64,000 bases of DNA. Origin: CAYNKA01 sp964397655. GTDB lineage: Bacteria; Spirochaetota; Spirochaetia; DTKZ01. The translations under genes were made by a program, and so were the position numbers. Location of the stretch: NCBI GenBank assembly GCA_964397655.1, contig CAYNKA010000012.1, positions 62,001-126,000 on the forward strand, read 5' to 3'. Shown piece by piece: positions 43,101 through 50,108 of this stretch (the stretch's first letter is position 1; every line of letters begins with the position of its first letter). The notes under the pieces were generated by a model. The model did no database searches and was not told the origin of the DNA. It saw only the letters and a list, made by a program, of their open reading frames with translations.

Positions 43101-43362
43101 CGTAGTCCTGCACAAGCTCGGGGAGAGAACGAGAAATCCGAAGAAGACCTCCAAGGCCCTCGTCTATCTCACGGATTCCTCCGAGCTTTTCGAGAACTTC
43201 AACCGCGATCCGGAGACCCTGGAACGCAAGGATACGAAGAATCTCGCCTATCTGAACATGCGCCAGATACTGTACCCCAGGCGCAACTACGATCTCGAAA
43301 TCTACCACGCGATACCGCGGGACGTGGACGAGCAGGGATTCTCCGAAACCGGCGAGAAGTGA
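40180..43362 (+). CDS. flcA: TPR protein, probable periplasmic flagellar collar protein FlcA
   Basis: A 1060-residue protein. Residues 1-45 (MPRLEDINKFVETLNTLG...) precede a very acidic low-complexity region (about 50-400) containing EEPEKA repeats. A conserved segment with PLNVRIAVEDIIGENK lies at about 410-460, and a transmembrane helix at about 495-516 (GAATAALGLVVFLGYQFVY). The rest is tetratricopeptide repeats. This order matches Borrelia BB0326 (FlcA), needed for the spirochaete periplasmic collar and stator assembly; I identify it from memory of that family, not from an alignment. It is longer than the Borrelia protein, mainly in the acidic region. It has its own promoter and a strong bidirectional terminator. 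Confidence 0.65.
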   Translation: MPRLEDINKFVETLNTLGREQEILAERGEKIEAVKQPESGLSDDLKDLFGAPAEGGDETHGKEEAPLDFASLFNEPADVEAKEPESEDFDAGPEMPDFGGLGDLGLGEEPEKAEEPEKAEEPEKAAEPEEPEEPEEPQEQVSGGFETVPETPDLGDLGDLGLGAEPEGGAESGLPEAEKEISSSEDDLLKGFGIEEGREGDTGTEAAGVPEEFSLDADLTEEPETPAEEELKDDLDFSLADFGIKEEAEPGGEPSEAEAGTGETRDDFSLPSDLGPAETPGGENEAFNLPDVEDAFGFTEPEETPPPAGEEEFSFEAPKEEAGTAGGGDDFSEDQAVEVEDIPETPVSDEFSLGDFGAEFGLVGEDKKAQAAEREPAINIPEGAPEIIAAATGEGFSLSDEDFERLKKTLAVLPLNVRIAVEDIIGENKADEEGQLKLVRMLVAGESVKNVAGFAGKLIGRTLTIPKGYEKRTGLEFEAEKRSFAYVFRENILPILKVAGAATAALGLVVFLGYQFVYKPIYAGSLFRKGYALIENDRFREGNELFAKAFAVWDDKDWFFKYAELFASKHQYRYAQGKYEELLSLYADYIDSKTQIRTERKKDKYFKRGVLDYALLESKTLENYEKAERILKRLLDSDMYDYEGLLAAGENYLRWADIDVSKFESARRDFGIMLDKFGPRDEILFGFLEFFIRTDNKDEVHRLKAMFEAKKDLKVDVPRFAELGGYLIDKNELTDVKKILFRAMEANERVAEVHYQFARFYRITEAPRDEKKALDNVVILYGGTRPLGKKQIWKFIDTYNRLGELRYRQKQIIDAEKAFKEGIRRYEEAVEKKLLKKDPTLGRIYVNLGDIYYYVSGDYEAALERFQQAEDSGVRDPRVSYKKGFIRYRHEDYQEAVKEFARAEDSMASNANLLFAMGNSLYERKDYFAAEGYYSHLADKLDTARRNIKNIRPHEKTSDRAVVLNQMRLYNNLGVVLHKLGERTRNPKKTSKALVYLTDSSELFENFNRDPETLERKDTKNLAYLNMRQILYPRRNYDLEIYHAIPRDVDEQGFSETGEK
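40501..40590 (+). repeat. Tandem coding repeats in the FlcA-like gene
   Basis: Three exact copies of the 18-bp unit GAGGAACCGGAGAAGGCG (40501-40554) encode EEPEKA, followed by about three 9-bp GAGCCGGAG units encoding EPE. Because both units are multiples of three, slippage would change length without breaking the frame. Confidence 0.85.
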
Positions 43363-43399
43363 GGTCCGGCCCGCGCTTCCCGCTCTTGCCCGCATGAAT

Positions 43400-43435
43400 G
43401 AAAAAGGCCGTCCGGTCATCGGACGGCCTTTTTTT
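43400..43435. terminator. Bidirectional rho-independent terminator between flcA and ilvE
   Basis: A 14-bp perfect stem (AAAAAGGCCGTCCG and its complement) with a five-base loop, flanked by A and T tracts so that it works on both strands. It serves the convergent flcA-like and ilvE genes. Confidence 0.93.
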
Positions 43436-43436
43436 C

Positions 43437-43492
43437 GGCAGGCGGGGGGCCGTACCCCGGAGCAGGCTCCGGGGGGCTTCATTTCGGCCGCG
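43437..43492 (-). repeat. 56-bp 3'-UTR element, copy 2 (ilvE)
   Basis: The second copy of the element at 17042-17097 (45/56 identical). Here the core palindrome CCCCGGAGC-AG-GCTCCGGGG is perfect. It lies between the ilvE stop codon and its terminator. Confidence 0.8.
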
Positions 43493-43509
43493 ACGGGATC
43501 GCGGCGCGG

Positions 43510-44607
43510 TCAGTCCGGGACCTTCGTCATCCAGCCGAATTTGTCGGCGATCGAGCCGTATTGAATCCCTTTCAGGGTCTTGAGGAGGTTGACCGTGAGT
43601 TCGCCGGGCTTGCCGCCCGCGAACACCGCGGTCCTTCCGGCGTGGGTCAGGGACTCGATGAAGGCCACGCCCGCGGCGGTGCCGGTCACGAAGCATTCCT
43701 TCGCGGAACTCATCGCCTCGTCGATGGGAACCGGCCTTTCCTCGGTCTTCACTCCCATGTCGCGGGCGATGGCGATGACGCTCTTTCGGTTGATGCCGGG
43801 AAGGATCGTGTCCTTGAGGTCAGGCGTCACGAGCGTGCCGTCCTTCAGGTAGAAGAATATGTTGCAGGAGGAGCCTTCCTCCACGTACTTGCCTTCCTTG
43901 GCGTCGAGGAAGACCGCTTCCATGTAGCCGGCCTTCTCCGCCTCCTTCTTCGCGATGATGGGGACTACGTAGTTCGAGCAGCATTTATAGCAGCCCGTTC
44001 CCCTGGGATTCGCCCTCACGCGGTCGGTGGTGACCGCCTTGGCGTTCGTCCCCTCGAAGTAGGTCGAGACCGGGGTGGCGACGACGACGACCCAGGGTTT
44101 GGCCGAGACGCCGAGTCCGATGCCCGGTTCGGCGTAGGTGAAGGGCCGGATATAGATCGAATGCCCGCTCACGAAGTTGTCCTTTTCCCAGGCGGAGTCG
44201 TAGGCAGGGGCGTAGCCGGCCTTCTTGTTCCGCCGAACGACTTCGAGCACTGCGTCGACGAAGAGCTTTTCGGGAAAAGCGGGCATGAGGATGCCTTTCA
44301 TGGAAAAGTTCATCCTTTTCGCGTTTTCCTCGGGACGGAAAATCTTGAGGGAACCGTCCTTCTGCGGGTAGGCCTTGAGACCTTCGAAAACTCCGAGTCC
44401 GTACTGGGTGGAATAGTTCACCAGGGGAAGGTCGGGAAAGGAATTCCTGCTCGCGAGGAGGTCTGCGATCGCCGCGGGCCCGAGCGCCGCTTCGGTCTTC
44501 GGATCGGAATGCGGCTTTTCCACGTAGGCCTCGGTCCACGCGTCCTTTTCCTGATACTGCGCCTGATACACCCAAGGATACATCGCCAATGAAAAACCCT
44601 TTGCCAT
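43510..44607 (-). CDS. ilvE: Branched-chain amino acid aminotransferase
   Basis: A 365-residue class IV PLP aminotransferase. It has YGLGVFEGLKAY, IYIRPF, the PLP Lys in GTGCYKCCSNY (the usual context is GTGAAKCGGNYA), VEEGSSCNIFF and PGINRKSVI. It makes or degrades Leu, Ile and Val with glutamate. The RBS is GGAAGGAGC. The gene stands alone; ilvC is 14 kb away. The 3' UTR carries the 56-bp repeat and a bidirectional terminator. Confidence 0.93.
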   Translation of the reverse strand: MAKGFSLAMYPWVYQAQYQEKDAWTEAYVEKPHSDPKTEAALGPAAIADLLASRNSFPDLPLVNYSTQYGLGVFEGLKAYPQKDGSLKIFRPEENAKRMNFSMKGILMPAFPEKLFVDAVLEVVRRNKKAGYAPAYDSAWEKDNFVSGHSIYIRPFTYAEPGIGLGVSAKPWVVVVATPVSTYFEGTNAKAVTTDRVRANPRGTGCYKCCSNYVVPIIAKKEAEKAGYMEAVFLDAKEGKYVEEGSSCNIFFYLKDGTLVTPDLKDTILPGINRKSVIAIARDMGVKTEERPVPIDEAMSSAKECFVTGTAAGVAFIESLTHAGRTAVFAGGKPGELTVNLLKTLKGIQYGSIADKFGWMTKVPD

Positions 44608-44867
44608 ATGAAGCTCCTTCCGTTTGCGGAAAATGATGACCGGTATCTTTCAGAAATCGCGATCTAGAGGTTTTTCGTCTCCGTGGAAGGCGATTTTCGA
44701 AAGGCCCGGGCTCGACTGATTATACCACCAGCGGCTGCCGAATTGCCGTCACGGTGCGACGTGCGATCGAACGCATCGTACGGCGGTTTCGCAACTCCTC
44801 CAATTGTATTTCGGAGTTTGGTACTGGTCAAGCAATTACGCTCGGTCGTCGCTGCATTTTTTGCAGG

Positions 44868-45065
44868 GAAGCGTTTCCTGAAATCGACGAGCGGCATGCC
44901 TTCGGCGGCGAAAAGCCGGGCGGCCGCGGACAGGATCAGGAGTCCCTCGAGCGCCGCAGCCGGCAGGAGGAACCGGAAATATCCCGCGGACTTCTTCGTG
45001 AAAAAATTCCATGCGGCGTGATAGACTGCTGAACCGAGTACGAGCGGGAAGTCGAGGGTGCCAAT
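44868..45065 (-). pseudogene. Remnant of a DMT/EamA-type permease
   Basis: On the minus strand the frame reads FPLVLGSAVYHAAWNFFTKK, then a second hydrophobic helix (LLPAAALEGLLILSAAARLF). This is the typical first-helix pattern of EamA-family drug/metabolite transporters (HA.WN...K). The similarity stops after about 65 residues with no further helices, and no start codon with an RBS is present. The remaining parts of the gap 44608-45129 show nothing recognisable apart from the yqgE promoter. Confidence 0.4.
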
Positions 45066-45090
45066 GCGCCGGAAGCACGGCACATTTCGC

Positions 45091-45120
45091 TTGATAGCCG
45101 CGAGATTTGAGGCGTATACT
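45091..45120 (+). promoter_or_regulatory. Near-leaderless promoter of yqgE
   Basis: TTGATA (45091-45096), an 18-bp spacer, and TATACT (45115-45120), nine bases before the ATG. The intervening GGGAGGGCG could serve as a partial Shine-Dalgarno only if transcription starts very early. Confidence 0.5.
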
Positions 45121-45129
45121 GGGAGGGCG

Positions 45130-45762
45130 ATGAGCGAGATTTGGCGGCACGGAGACGAGGACCTGCATTCACCGGAGGATGACCTGCCGAGATTCCTGAC
45201 GGGGCACTTCCTCATTTCCAGCGTCCATCTCGTGGATCCGAACTTCTACAGGACGGTCGTGCTCCTCGTCCAGCACGGTACCGACGGCGCCTTCGGCCTC
45301 GTGGTGAACCGTTCGTCGGAGCGCACCCTGAGTTCGGTCCTGCCCGACGTGGGGGACGGAGTGGACATCCCCCTTTACATCGGCGGTCCCGTCCAGCAGG
45401 ATTACCTTTTCATCCTCCACGGAGGGCTTCCCCCCAAGGTGCAGAGCGAAGCGGCCGCGAGTCCGGCTCCGGGTGTTTTTTTCGAGCCCGCCACCAAGGG
45501 CCTGATAGCCTATTTCGCCGAGGATTGGATCTCCCTGTCAAAGAAGGAAAAGCCGAAACTCAGGATGTTCGCCGGGTATTCGGGCTGGGGGCCGGGCCAG
45601 CTCGAACGGGAGATCCGCGAGCATTCGTGGTTCATCCTGCGCGCTCGCGAGGACCTGGTGTTCCAATCGGACCCGGAAGGGATTTGGCGGGACGCGCTCA
45701 GCAAGAAAGGCAAGTATTATCGGTTCGTCGCGGAAACCGGTTCCATGCCCTCCGTTAATTGA
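45130..45762 (+). CDS. YqgE/AlgH family protein (UPF0301)
   Basis: A 210-residue protein of the AlgH/YqgE family: FLTGHFLISSVHLVDPNFYRTVVLLVQH, GAFGLVVNRSS, IYIGGPVQQDYLFILH-like (PLYIGGPVQQD) and FAGYSGWGPGQLE. The family is widely conserved, cytoplasmic and of unsettled function; AlgH affects alginate synthesis in Pseudomonas. The ATG at 45130 is chosen for its position after the promoter and the MSEIWRHG start; upstream in-frame sequence is not conserved. Confidence 0.88.
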   Translation: MSEIWRHGDEDLHSPEDDLPRFLTGHFLISSVHLVDPNFYRTVVLLVQHGTDGAFGLVVNRSSERTLSSVLPDVGDGVDIPLYIGGPVQQDYLFILHGGLPPKVQSEAAASPAPGVFFEPATKGLIAYFAEDWISLSKKEKPKLRMFAGYSGWGPGQLEREIREHSWFILRAREDLVFQSDPEGIWRDALSKKGKYYRFVAETGSMPSVN

Positions 45763-45769
45763 AGACGGA

Positions 45770-47299
45770 TCAAGATCCCGCGTCGTTCCTCGGATAGGGT
45801 CTCCCCGTGTACAGAAAAAACTGTCGGTAGGCCTGGTTCATGAGCATCTCTTCGCCGTGCACGATCCTGCAGCCTGCTTCGGCGGCCCGCTTGAGGAAGA
45901 CCGTCTCCCTCGGCGCGTAGACGATGTCGTACACGACCTCCCTGCCCGTGAACCGGAAGGACGGCAGGGCGTCGTCTGCTTCCCGGGGATGCATGCCGAC
46001 GGATGTCGTCTGGACGACGAGATCGCCGTACGCCCGCATTTCCGCGATGCCCGCTTCGTCGGCGGCCGCGGCTCGGAGCCTTTCTTGCGCTAGGCCGAGC
46101 GCCGCCCGCATGTCGCGAACGAGGCGTTCGGCCCGCTCCGCCGTCCGATTGACCACGAGGACCGTCGAACCTTCCTTCGCCAGGGCGTAGACGACGGAGC
46201 GGGCTGCCCCTCCGGCGCCGATCACGGAGGCCCTGAGCCCCTCGAGACTCCTTCCTTCGCCGGCGCCTTTCCCCGCGAAGATCCGCCCGAGCGGCGCGAG
46301 GAAGCCTTCGGCGTCGGTGTTGTAACCCTTGAGGTCTCCTGCATCCGGCCCGAGGACCGCGGTGTTGCAGGCTCCTATCGCACCGACCGCGTGCTCCGTC
46401 CAGGTGCAGAGGGGAAGGATCCTTTCTTTGAAGGGAACGGTCACGGAAAAGCCCCCCATGCCGAGGAGCTTCGCGGTTTCGAGGAATTCCGCGACGTCGT
46501 CGACGTGAAAGGGGACGTAGACCGCGTCCAGACCGAGCCGACCGTAGGCCTTGTTGTGGATCTCGGGCGACCTGGAATGCAGGATGGGGTTCCCGATGAT
46601 TCCGTTGATCCGCGTGGCCCGTCCCTGGGCATGGAAGCGGTACACCGTGTCGAGCGTCTCGGGATCGACGAGGCCCGGCGCTATCCTGTCCCCGTCGGGG
46701 CTCGCGAAGCTTAGGTAGGACCCGAGCCTGGGGGCGAGAACCCTCGTCGGGAACCCGAATTCTCCCATGCCGATGAGTATCTTCCTCGTCCCCTCGAGCG
46801 AGCGGAAGGCCTCGACGAGGACACGGAGGTCCCGGCTGGATTTCGGAGCGACCGCGGCTTTCGGAATCTCGTCCTTTTCCCGAGGCAGCTTCTTGATCCT
46901 GTCGGCGAGCCCGTCCGGTACGCCGCCGAAGTCGTGGAAGGATCGGACGATCGTTACGCCTCGCCGCCGCGCCTCGGCTTCGACTTCTGGCAGATCGGCG
47001 TCGCCTTCGAGGTCGACGTAGGAGAATCCGCCTTCCGCGAGAAGCCGGAGGAAGAGACGCTTTCTTTCCTCTTCCCCGCCGCGGTACTTGCCGCCGTCCT
47101 CCGGCTTTCTGATCGTGAGGACGGCAGGCAGTCCGGCCGATCGCAAGAAGCCCTTCCAGTCCTGCGTCTCCGGATCCGCGAGATGATCGGCCCGCAGTTC
47201 GAATCCGTCGATGTGCCGGCGGTACCGTTCGATGGCAAGCCGGTTATCATCGAGCGTCGAGCCCGCGAGCACGAGGAAGATCTTCGGGACCGTATCCAT
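45770..47299 (-). CDS. aroDE: Bifunctional 3-dehydroquinate dehydratase / shikimate dehydrogenase
   Basis: A 509-residue fusion. Residues about 1-225 are a type I dehydroquinate dehydratase (FELRADHL, the general-acid His in SFHDF, a Schiff-base Lys candidate in IPKAAVA). Residues about 235-505 are shikimate dehydrogenase: GNPILHSRSPEIHNKAY, the catalytic Lys in VTVPFKERI, the NADP loop GAGGAARSVVYAL and NRTAERAERL. It carries out steps 3 and 4 of the shikimate pathway. The ATG at 47299 shares its A with the stop codon of the upstream gene, so the two are translationally coupled. Confidence 0.92.
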   Translation of the reverse strand: MDTVPKIFLVLAGSTLDDNRLAIERYRRHIDGFELRADHLADPETQDWKGFLRSAGLPAVLTIRKPEDGGKYRGGEEERKRLFLRLLAEGGFSYVDLEGDADLPEVEAEARRRGVTIVRSFHDFGGVPDGLADRIKKLPREKDEIPKAAVAPKSSRDLRVLVEAFRSLEGTRKILIGMGEFGFPTRVLAPRLGSYLSFASPDGDRIAPGLVDPETLDTVYRFHAQGRATRINGIIGNPILHSRSPEIHNKAYGRLGLDAVYVPFHVDDVAEFLETAKLLGMGGFSVTVPFKERILPLCTWTEHAVGAIGACNTAVLGPDAGDLKGYNTDAEGFLAPLGRIFAGKGAGEGRSLEGLRASVIGAGGAARSVVYALAKEGSTVLVVNRTAERAERLVRDMRAALGLAQERLRAAAADEAGIAEMRAYGDLVVQTTSVGMHPREADDALPSFRFTGREVVYDIVYAPRETVFLKRAAEAGCRIVHGEEMLMNQAYRQFFLYTGRPYPRNDAGS

Positions 47300-47775
47300 C
47301 AGAAATCTCCGCGATAGATGTAGACATCTTCCAGGCCCTTTTCGTCGAAGAACATCCTCACCCTCACCGGGAAACCGTCCCCGGCATAGTGGTAGAGAGT
47401 CCATGCGCCTTCCGAGTAGAATGGTCTGCCCAAGAGCTTTTCCACCTGCTCCCGGGTGGATCCCATCGAGAGTCCACTGGTTTCCCCGGAGAAACCCCGC
47501 TCGATCCTTATCTGCCAGACGCGGTTCTTGAACCAGAAGAACGACAGTCCCGAGTCGTAGCGGAAGACTACGTCGTCCTGCCAGGGAAGTTCTCCCCTCA
47601 CCGATGAGACCGAGGAAGGTACGCCGTATCGTCCGACGATCGAGGAGAGGTCCGACCCGAGGAGAGCGGTCGCTTCCCCGAACGGAACCCCTCCTTCGGC
47701 GAAGCAGGAGAGGCTCGCCGCCAGGAGAAGCAGGATAGCGGCCGGAAGCCGCGGTCCGAGGATGACCGGCCTCAT
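47299..47775 (-). CDS. Exported protein of unknown function
   Basis: A 158-residue protein with a signal peptide (PAAILLLLAASLSCFAEG). Cleavage may be by signal peptidase I after CFA or, less likely, at the Cys as a lipoprotein. The mature part is beta-rich and aromatic, with VVFRYDSGLSFFWFKNRVWQIRIE and MGSTREQVEKLLGRPFY; the latter resembles the helix of SmpA/BamE-like small lipoproteins, which could suggest an envelope role. The ATG overlaps the manC stop (ATGA) and its stop overlaps the aroDE start, so it is the middle gene of a three-gene operon. Confidence 0.7.
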   Translation of the reverse strand: MRPVILGPRLPAAILLLLAASLSCFAEGGVPFGEATALLGSDLSSIVGRYGVPSSVSSVRGELPWQDDVVFRYDSGLSFFWFKNRVWQIRIERGFSGETSGLSMGSTREQVEKLLGRPFYSEGAWTLYHYAGDGFPVRVRMFFDEKGLEDVYIYRGDF

Positions 47776-48860
47776 CGAGGATTCTCCGGGCGTTCCAGGA
47801 ACCGCATCGCCGCGCTCCGGACGAGCTGGGAACTGCCTTTTTTCAGGACGAGCGCCTTGCCGTCCCTGATGACGACCACGAGGTCCTCGACCCCGCAGAG
47901 CGCGACCGGGATGTCCGAATATACCGAGTTGCCCGAGGATGCCTCGGAGATCACGAGCGGGCTTTCGCCGGGAAGGAGCCGGGAAACCTCGTCCCAGCTT
48001 CCCACGTCGTTCCACTCGAAGTCCGCCTTCACCATTGCCGTCCGCCGCGATTTTTCCATGACCGCATAGTCGATGGAGATCGACGGCAGGCCGCCGTAGA
48101 GCCTTTCCACGGCCGGACAGTCGCCCCAGACCAGGATGCCGTTCTCCTCACGAGCCGCCCGGTCGATCTCGGCTCTGTCTTCCGCCGTGAGTTCCGAGAA
48201 CGGCCTCGTCACCTCGGGAGAACGTTCGGCGAATTCCTCCTCGATGGTCGCGAGGGAGAAAAGGAACATCCCGGAGTTCCAGTAGAACCTTCCGGATCGG
48301 AGGTAGGACGCGGCGGTCGCCGCGTCCGGCTTTTCCTTGAATGCGCGCACCCTGAAGCCGGGCGGGAGGGCCTCGTCCGCCTCTATGTAGCCGTATCCCG
48401 TATTCGGCTCGGTCGGCGGCACGCCGAACACCGTTATCATGCCCCGAGCCCCGAATTCGTCCGCCTTCCTCACGTCCGCGACGAATTTCTCCGTCGGCCG
48501 GATGAGGTGGTCCGCGGGAAGCACGAGCATTCTCGCTTCCCGGCCGAGGCGTCCCTTGAGAAACTCCGCCGCGAACGCTACGGCCGGCGCGGTGTTGCGA
48601 GCAACAGGCTCCGGTAGGACGGCGATCCTCGTGCCGCGGCCCGCGTATTCCAGGAGCTGGCCCGAGGTGCCTTCCGCATAGTCCCTATGCGTCACCACGA
48701 GGAGCTCCGCCCGGGGATTCACCTCGAGGGCCCGTTCCACGGTCGTCTGGAGAAAGGACCGGTCGAGGCCGAGCGAAAGGAACTGCTTCGGCCGCTCCTT
48801 CGTGGAGGCGGGCCACAACCGCGTTCCCGCCCCTCCTGCAAGTATGACAATCGCTTCCAT
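47772..48860 (-). CDS. manC: Mannose-1-phosphate guanylyltransferase
   Basis: A 362-residue nucleotidyltransferase. The signature ILAGGAGTRLWPASTKERPKQFL lies at the N-terminus; LVLPADHLIRP and FKEKPDAATA.SYL.SG.FYWNSGMF are the catalytic and sugar-binding segments. It makes GDP-mannose from GTP and mannose-1-phosphate. It lacks the C-terminal phosphomannose isomerase domain of bifunctional enzymes. The start MEAIVIL (48860) lies ten bases after a TTGTTT-N17-TACAGT promoter. Confidence 0.9.
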   Translation of the reverse strand: MEAIVILAGGAGTRLWPASTKERPKQFLSLGLDRSFLQTTVERALEVNPRAELLVVTHRDYAEGTSGQLLEYAGRGTRIAVLPEPVARNTAPAVAFAAEFLKGRLGREARMLVLPADHLIRPTEKFVADVRKADEFGARGMITVFGVPPTEPNTGYGYIEADEALPPGFRVRAFKEKPDAATAASYLRSGRFYWNSGMFLFSLATIEEEFAERSPEVTRPFSELTAEDRAEIDRAAREENGILVWGDCPAVERLYGGLPSISIDYAVMEKSRRTAMVKADFEWNDVGSWDEVSRLLPGESPLVISEASSGNSVYSDIPVALCGVEDLVVVIRDGKALVLKKGSSQLVRSAAMRFLERPENPR

Positions 48861-48870
48861 GATCGGTACC

Positions 48871-48899
48871 ACTGTAAATTCCTATCCGAAAAAAAACAA
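48871..48899 (-). promoter_or_regulatory. Near-leaderless promoter of manC
   Basis: Minus strand TTGTTT (48899-48894), a 17-bp spacer, and TACAGT (48876-48871), ten bases before the ATG at 48860. Confidence 0.45.
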
Positions 48900-49124
48900 G
48901 GTGCCCCGGATTCTTTTGCCTTGTGTTCCTTCCGTTCCTAGGCTCCGCACTCCGGCCGGATCGCCCGCTTCGCTGCAGGAGGCTTCTTTATCGGTTTTTT
49001 ACGGCGGCGCTCGGCATTTTTAGCCCCGTTTTACGTGGATGTTGCTATCTTGTATCCGAAAGACGACGCCGGGGACGATGAACCGGCGTACTGAAAAAGG
49101 AAATCGTTCGATAAGGAGTACGAT

Positions 49125-49283
49125 ATGATCAGCGCATATGCAGTCGTGAGGATTCTGGCGGCCGTGAGCTCCGTGGTGCTTTTCGCCCTGTTCGTCGGGG
49201 TCTACAGACTCGTTCAGGCCGCAGTGGAGAACCGCAGGAAGACCGGTTTTTCCGGCAAGCCCGCCTTCTCCCACGCCGAATGA
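49125..49283 (+). CDS. 52-residue single-pass membrane protein
   Basis: A small gene with an excellent RBS (ATAAGGAGTACGAT before the ATG) and its own terminator 20 bases after the stop. The peptide begins MISAYAVVRILAAVSSVVLF; a hydrophobic helix spans about residues 5-31, followed by a basic segment (ENRRKTGF) that would stay in the cytoplasm. I recognise no family. The RBS, codon usage and terminator together make it a credible gene. Confidence 0.7.
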   Translation: MISAYAVVRILAAVSSVVLFALFVGVYRLVQAAVENRRKTGFSGKPAFSHAE

Positions 49284-49303
49284 GCGCGACGTTTCCCGAT
49301 GCG

Positions 49304-49332
49304 AGGCGTCCCCGCGGGGGACGCCTTTTTTT
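49304..49332 (+). terminator. Rho-independent terminator after the small membrane protein
   Basis: AGGCGTCCCC/GGGGACGCCT stem with a GCG loop followed by seven T residues. Confidence 0.92.
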
Positions 49333-49359
49333 CCCCCTCCGCCCCGGGCTCTTTCCGGT

Positions 49360-49998
49360 TCAGGGAATTTCGATCAGGGAGAATTTCGTCAGCGTGGAAT
49401 TCCTGCGCGTGCCCGGGCTGTTCCGGAGATGCCAGGCCGTGTACTGTTCGGCGTAGGCCGTATCTGAGGACATGCCGTCGACCGGCACGACGACCTCCAT
49501 CCCGCGCACGGTTGCCCCGGCGGCGGTATGCAGCACCGCCCCGTGGGCCGCAGTTCCGACGATGACGACGGTCTTGATTCTCCTGTCCGCGAGGATCTTC
49601 TCCAGCTCGGTATTGTAGAATTTGTCGACGCTCGACCGTACGACCGGTTCGCCCGCGTGCGGGGCGAGTTCGGTGACGATGTCCTCCGGCTTCGCCGCGC
49701 CGGCGAGGCTGTGAACGACGAGCACGCCACGCGCCCGGCAGACCTCCAGAAAGGACTTCACCTTGGGAATCGAGTCGGCGCACCTGGGACGAGCCTGGGC
49801 CGTGCAGCTGTTCTTCTGCATGTCGAGGACGAGGAAGGCCGAAGTCGTCCGATCCAGCCGCACGGCTTTCAGCTCCGGGGCGGGCGGCACGACGACCGCC
49901 GCCCATTGGTCGATTATGGTTCCGTCCTGGCCGTACGATCGGGGAACGATCCATGCGGCGAACAGCAGGAAAACGGAAAGACGCGGAAAGCGAATCAT
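49360..49998 (-). CDS. Exported isochorismatase-like protein lacking the catalytic cysteine
   Basis: A 212-residue protein. A signal peptide (RLSVFLLFAAWIVPRSYGQ) is followed by a cysteine-hydrolase fold: FLVLDMQ (Asp), VRSSVDKFYNT (Lys) and VIVGTAAHGAVLHTA. The Cys of the usual GVATNxCV motif is Ala here, as in isochorismatases and some other Cys-less members. Export is unusual for this family. The substrate is unknown. The RBS GGGAGG lies upstream of the ATG at 49998. It is divergent from the TIM-barrel gene at 50109, which could indicate a shared pathway. Confidence 0.75.
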   Translation of the reverse strand: MIRFPRLSVFLLFAAWIVPRSYGQDGTIIDQWAAVVVPPAPELKAVRLDRTTSAFLVLDMQKNSCTAQARPRCADSIPKVKSFLEVCRARGVLVVHSLAGAAKPEDIVTELAPHAGEPVVRSSVDKFYNTELEKILADRRIKTVVIVGTAAHGAVLHTAAGATVRGMEVVVPVDGMSSDTAYAEQYTAWHLRNSPGTRRNSTLTKFSLIEIP

Positions 49999-50072
49999 GC
50001 CTGCACCTCCCGGAAATCGGTTAATATCAAGTGTAAACGCAGGCATCGGGCCGCGTCAAAGAGGACACCGCT

Positions 50073-50101
50073 TTGCCGAAAAGGCCGTCTTGTGGTAGAA
50101 T
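50073..50101 (+). promoter_or_regulatory. Leaderless promoter of TIM-barrel gene 1
   Basis: TTGCCG (50073-50078), a 17-bp spacer, and TAGAAT (50096-50101), then seven bases to the ATG at 50109. No Shine-Dalgarno. Confidence 0.55.
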
Positions 50102-50108
50102 TCTCCCC

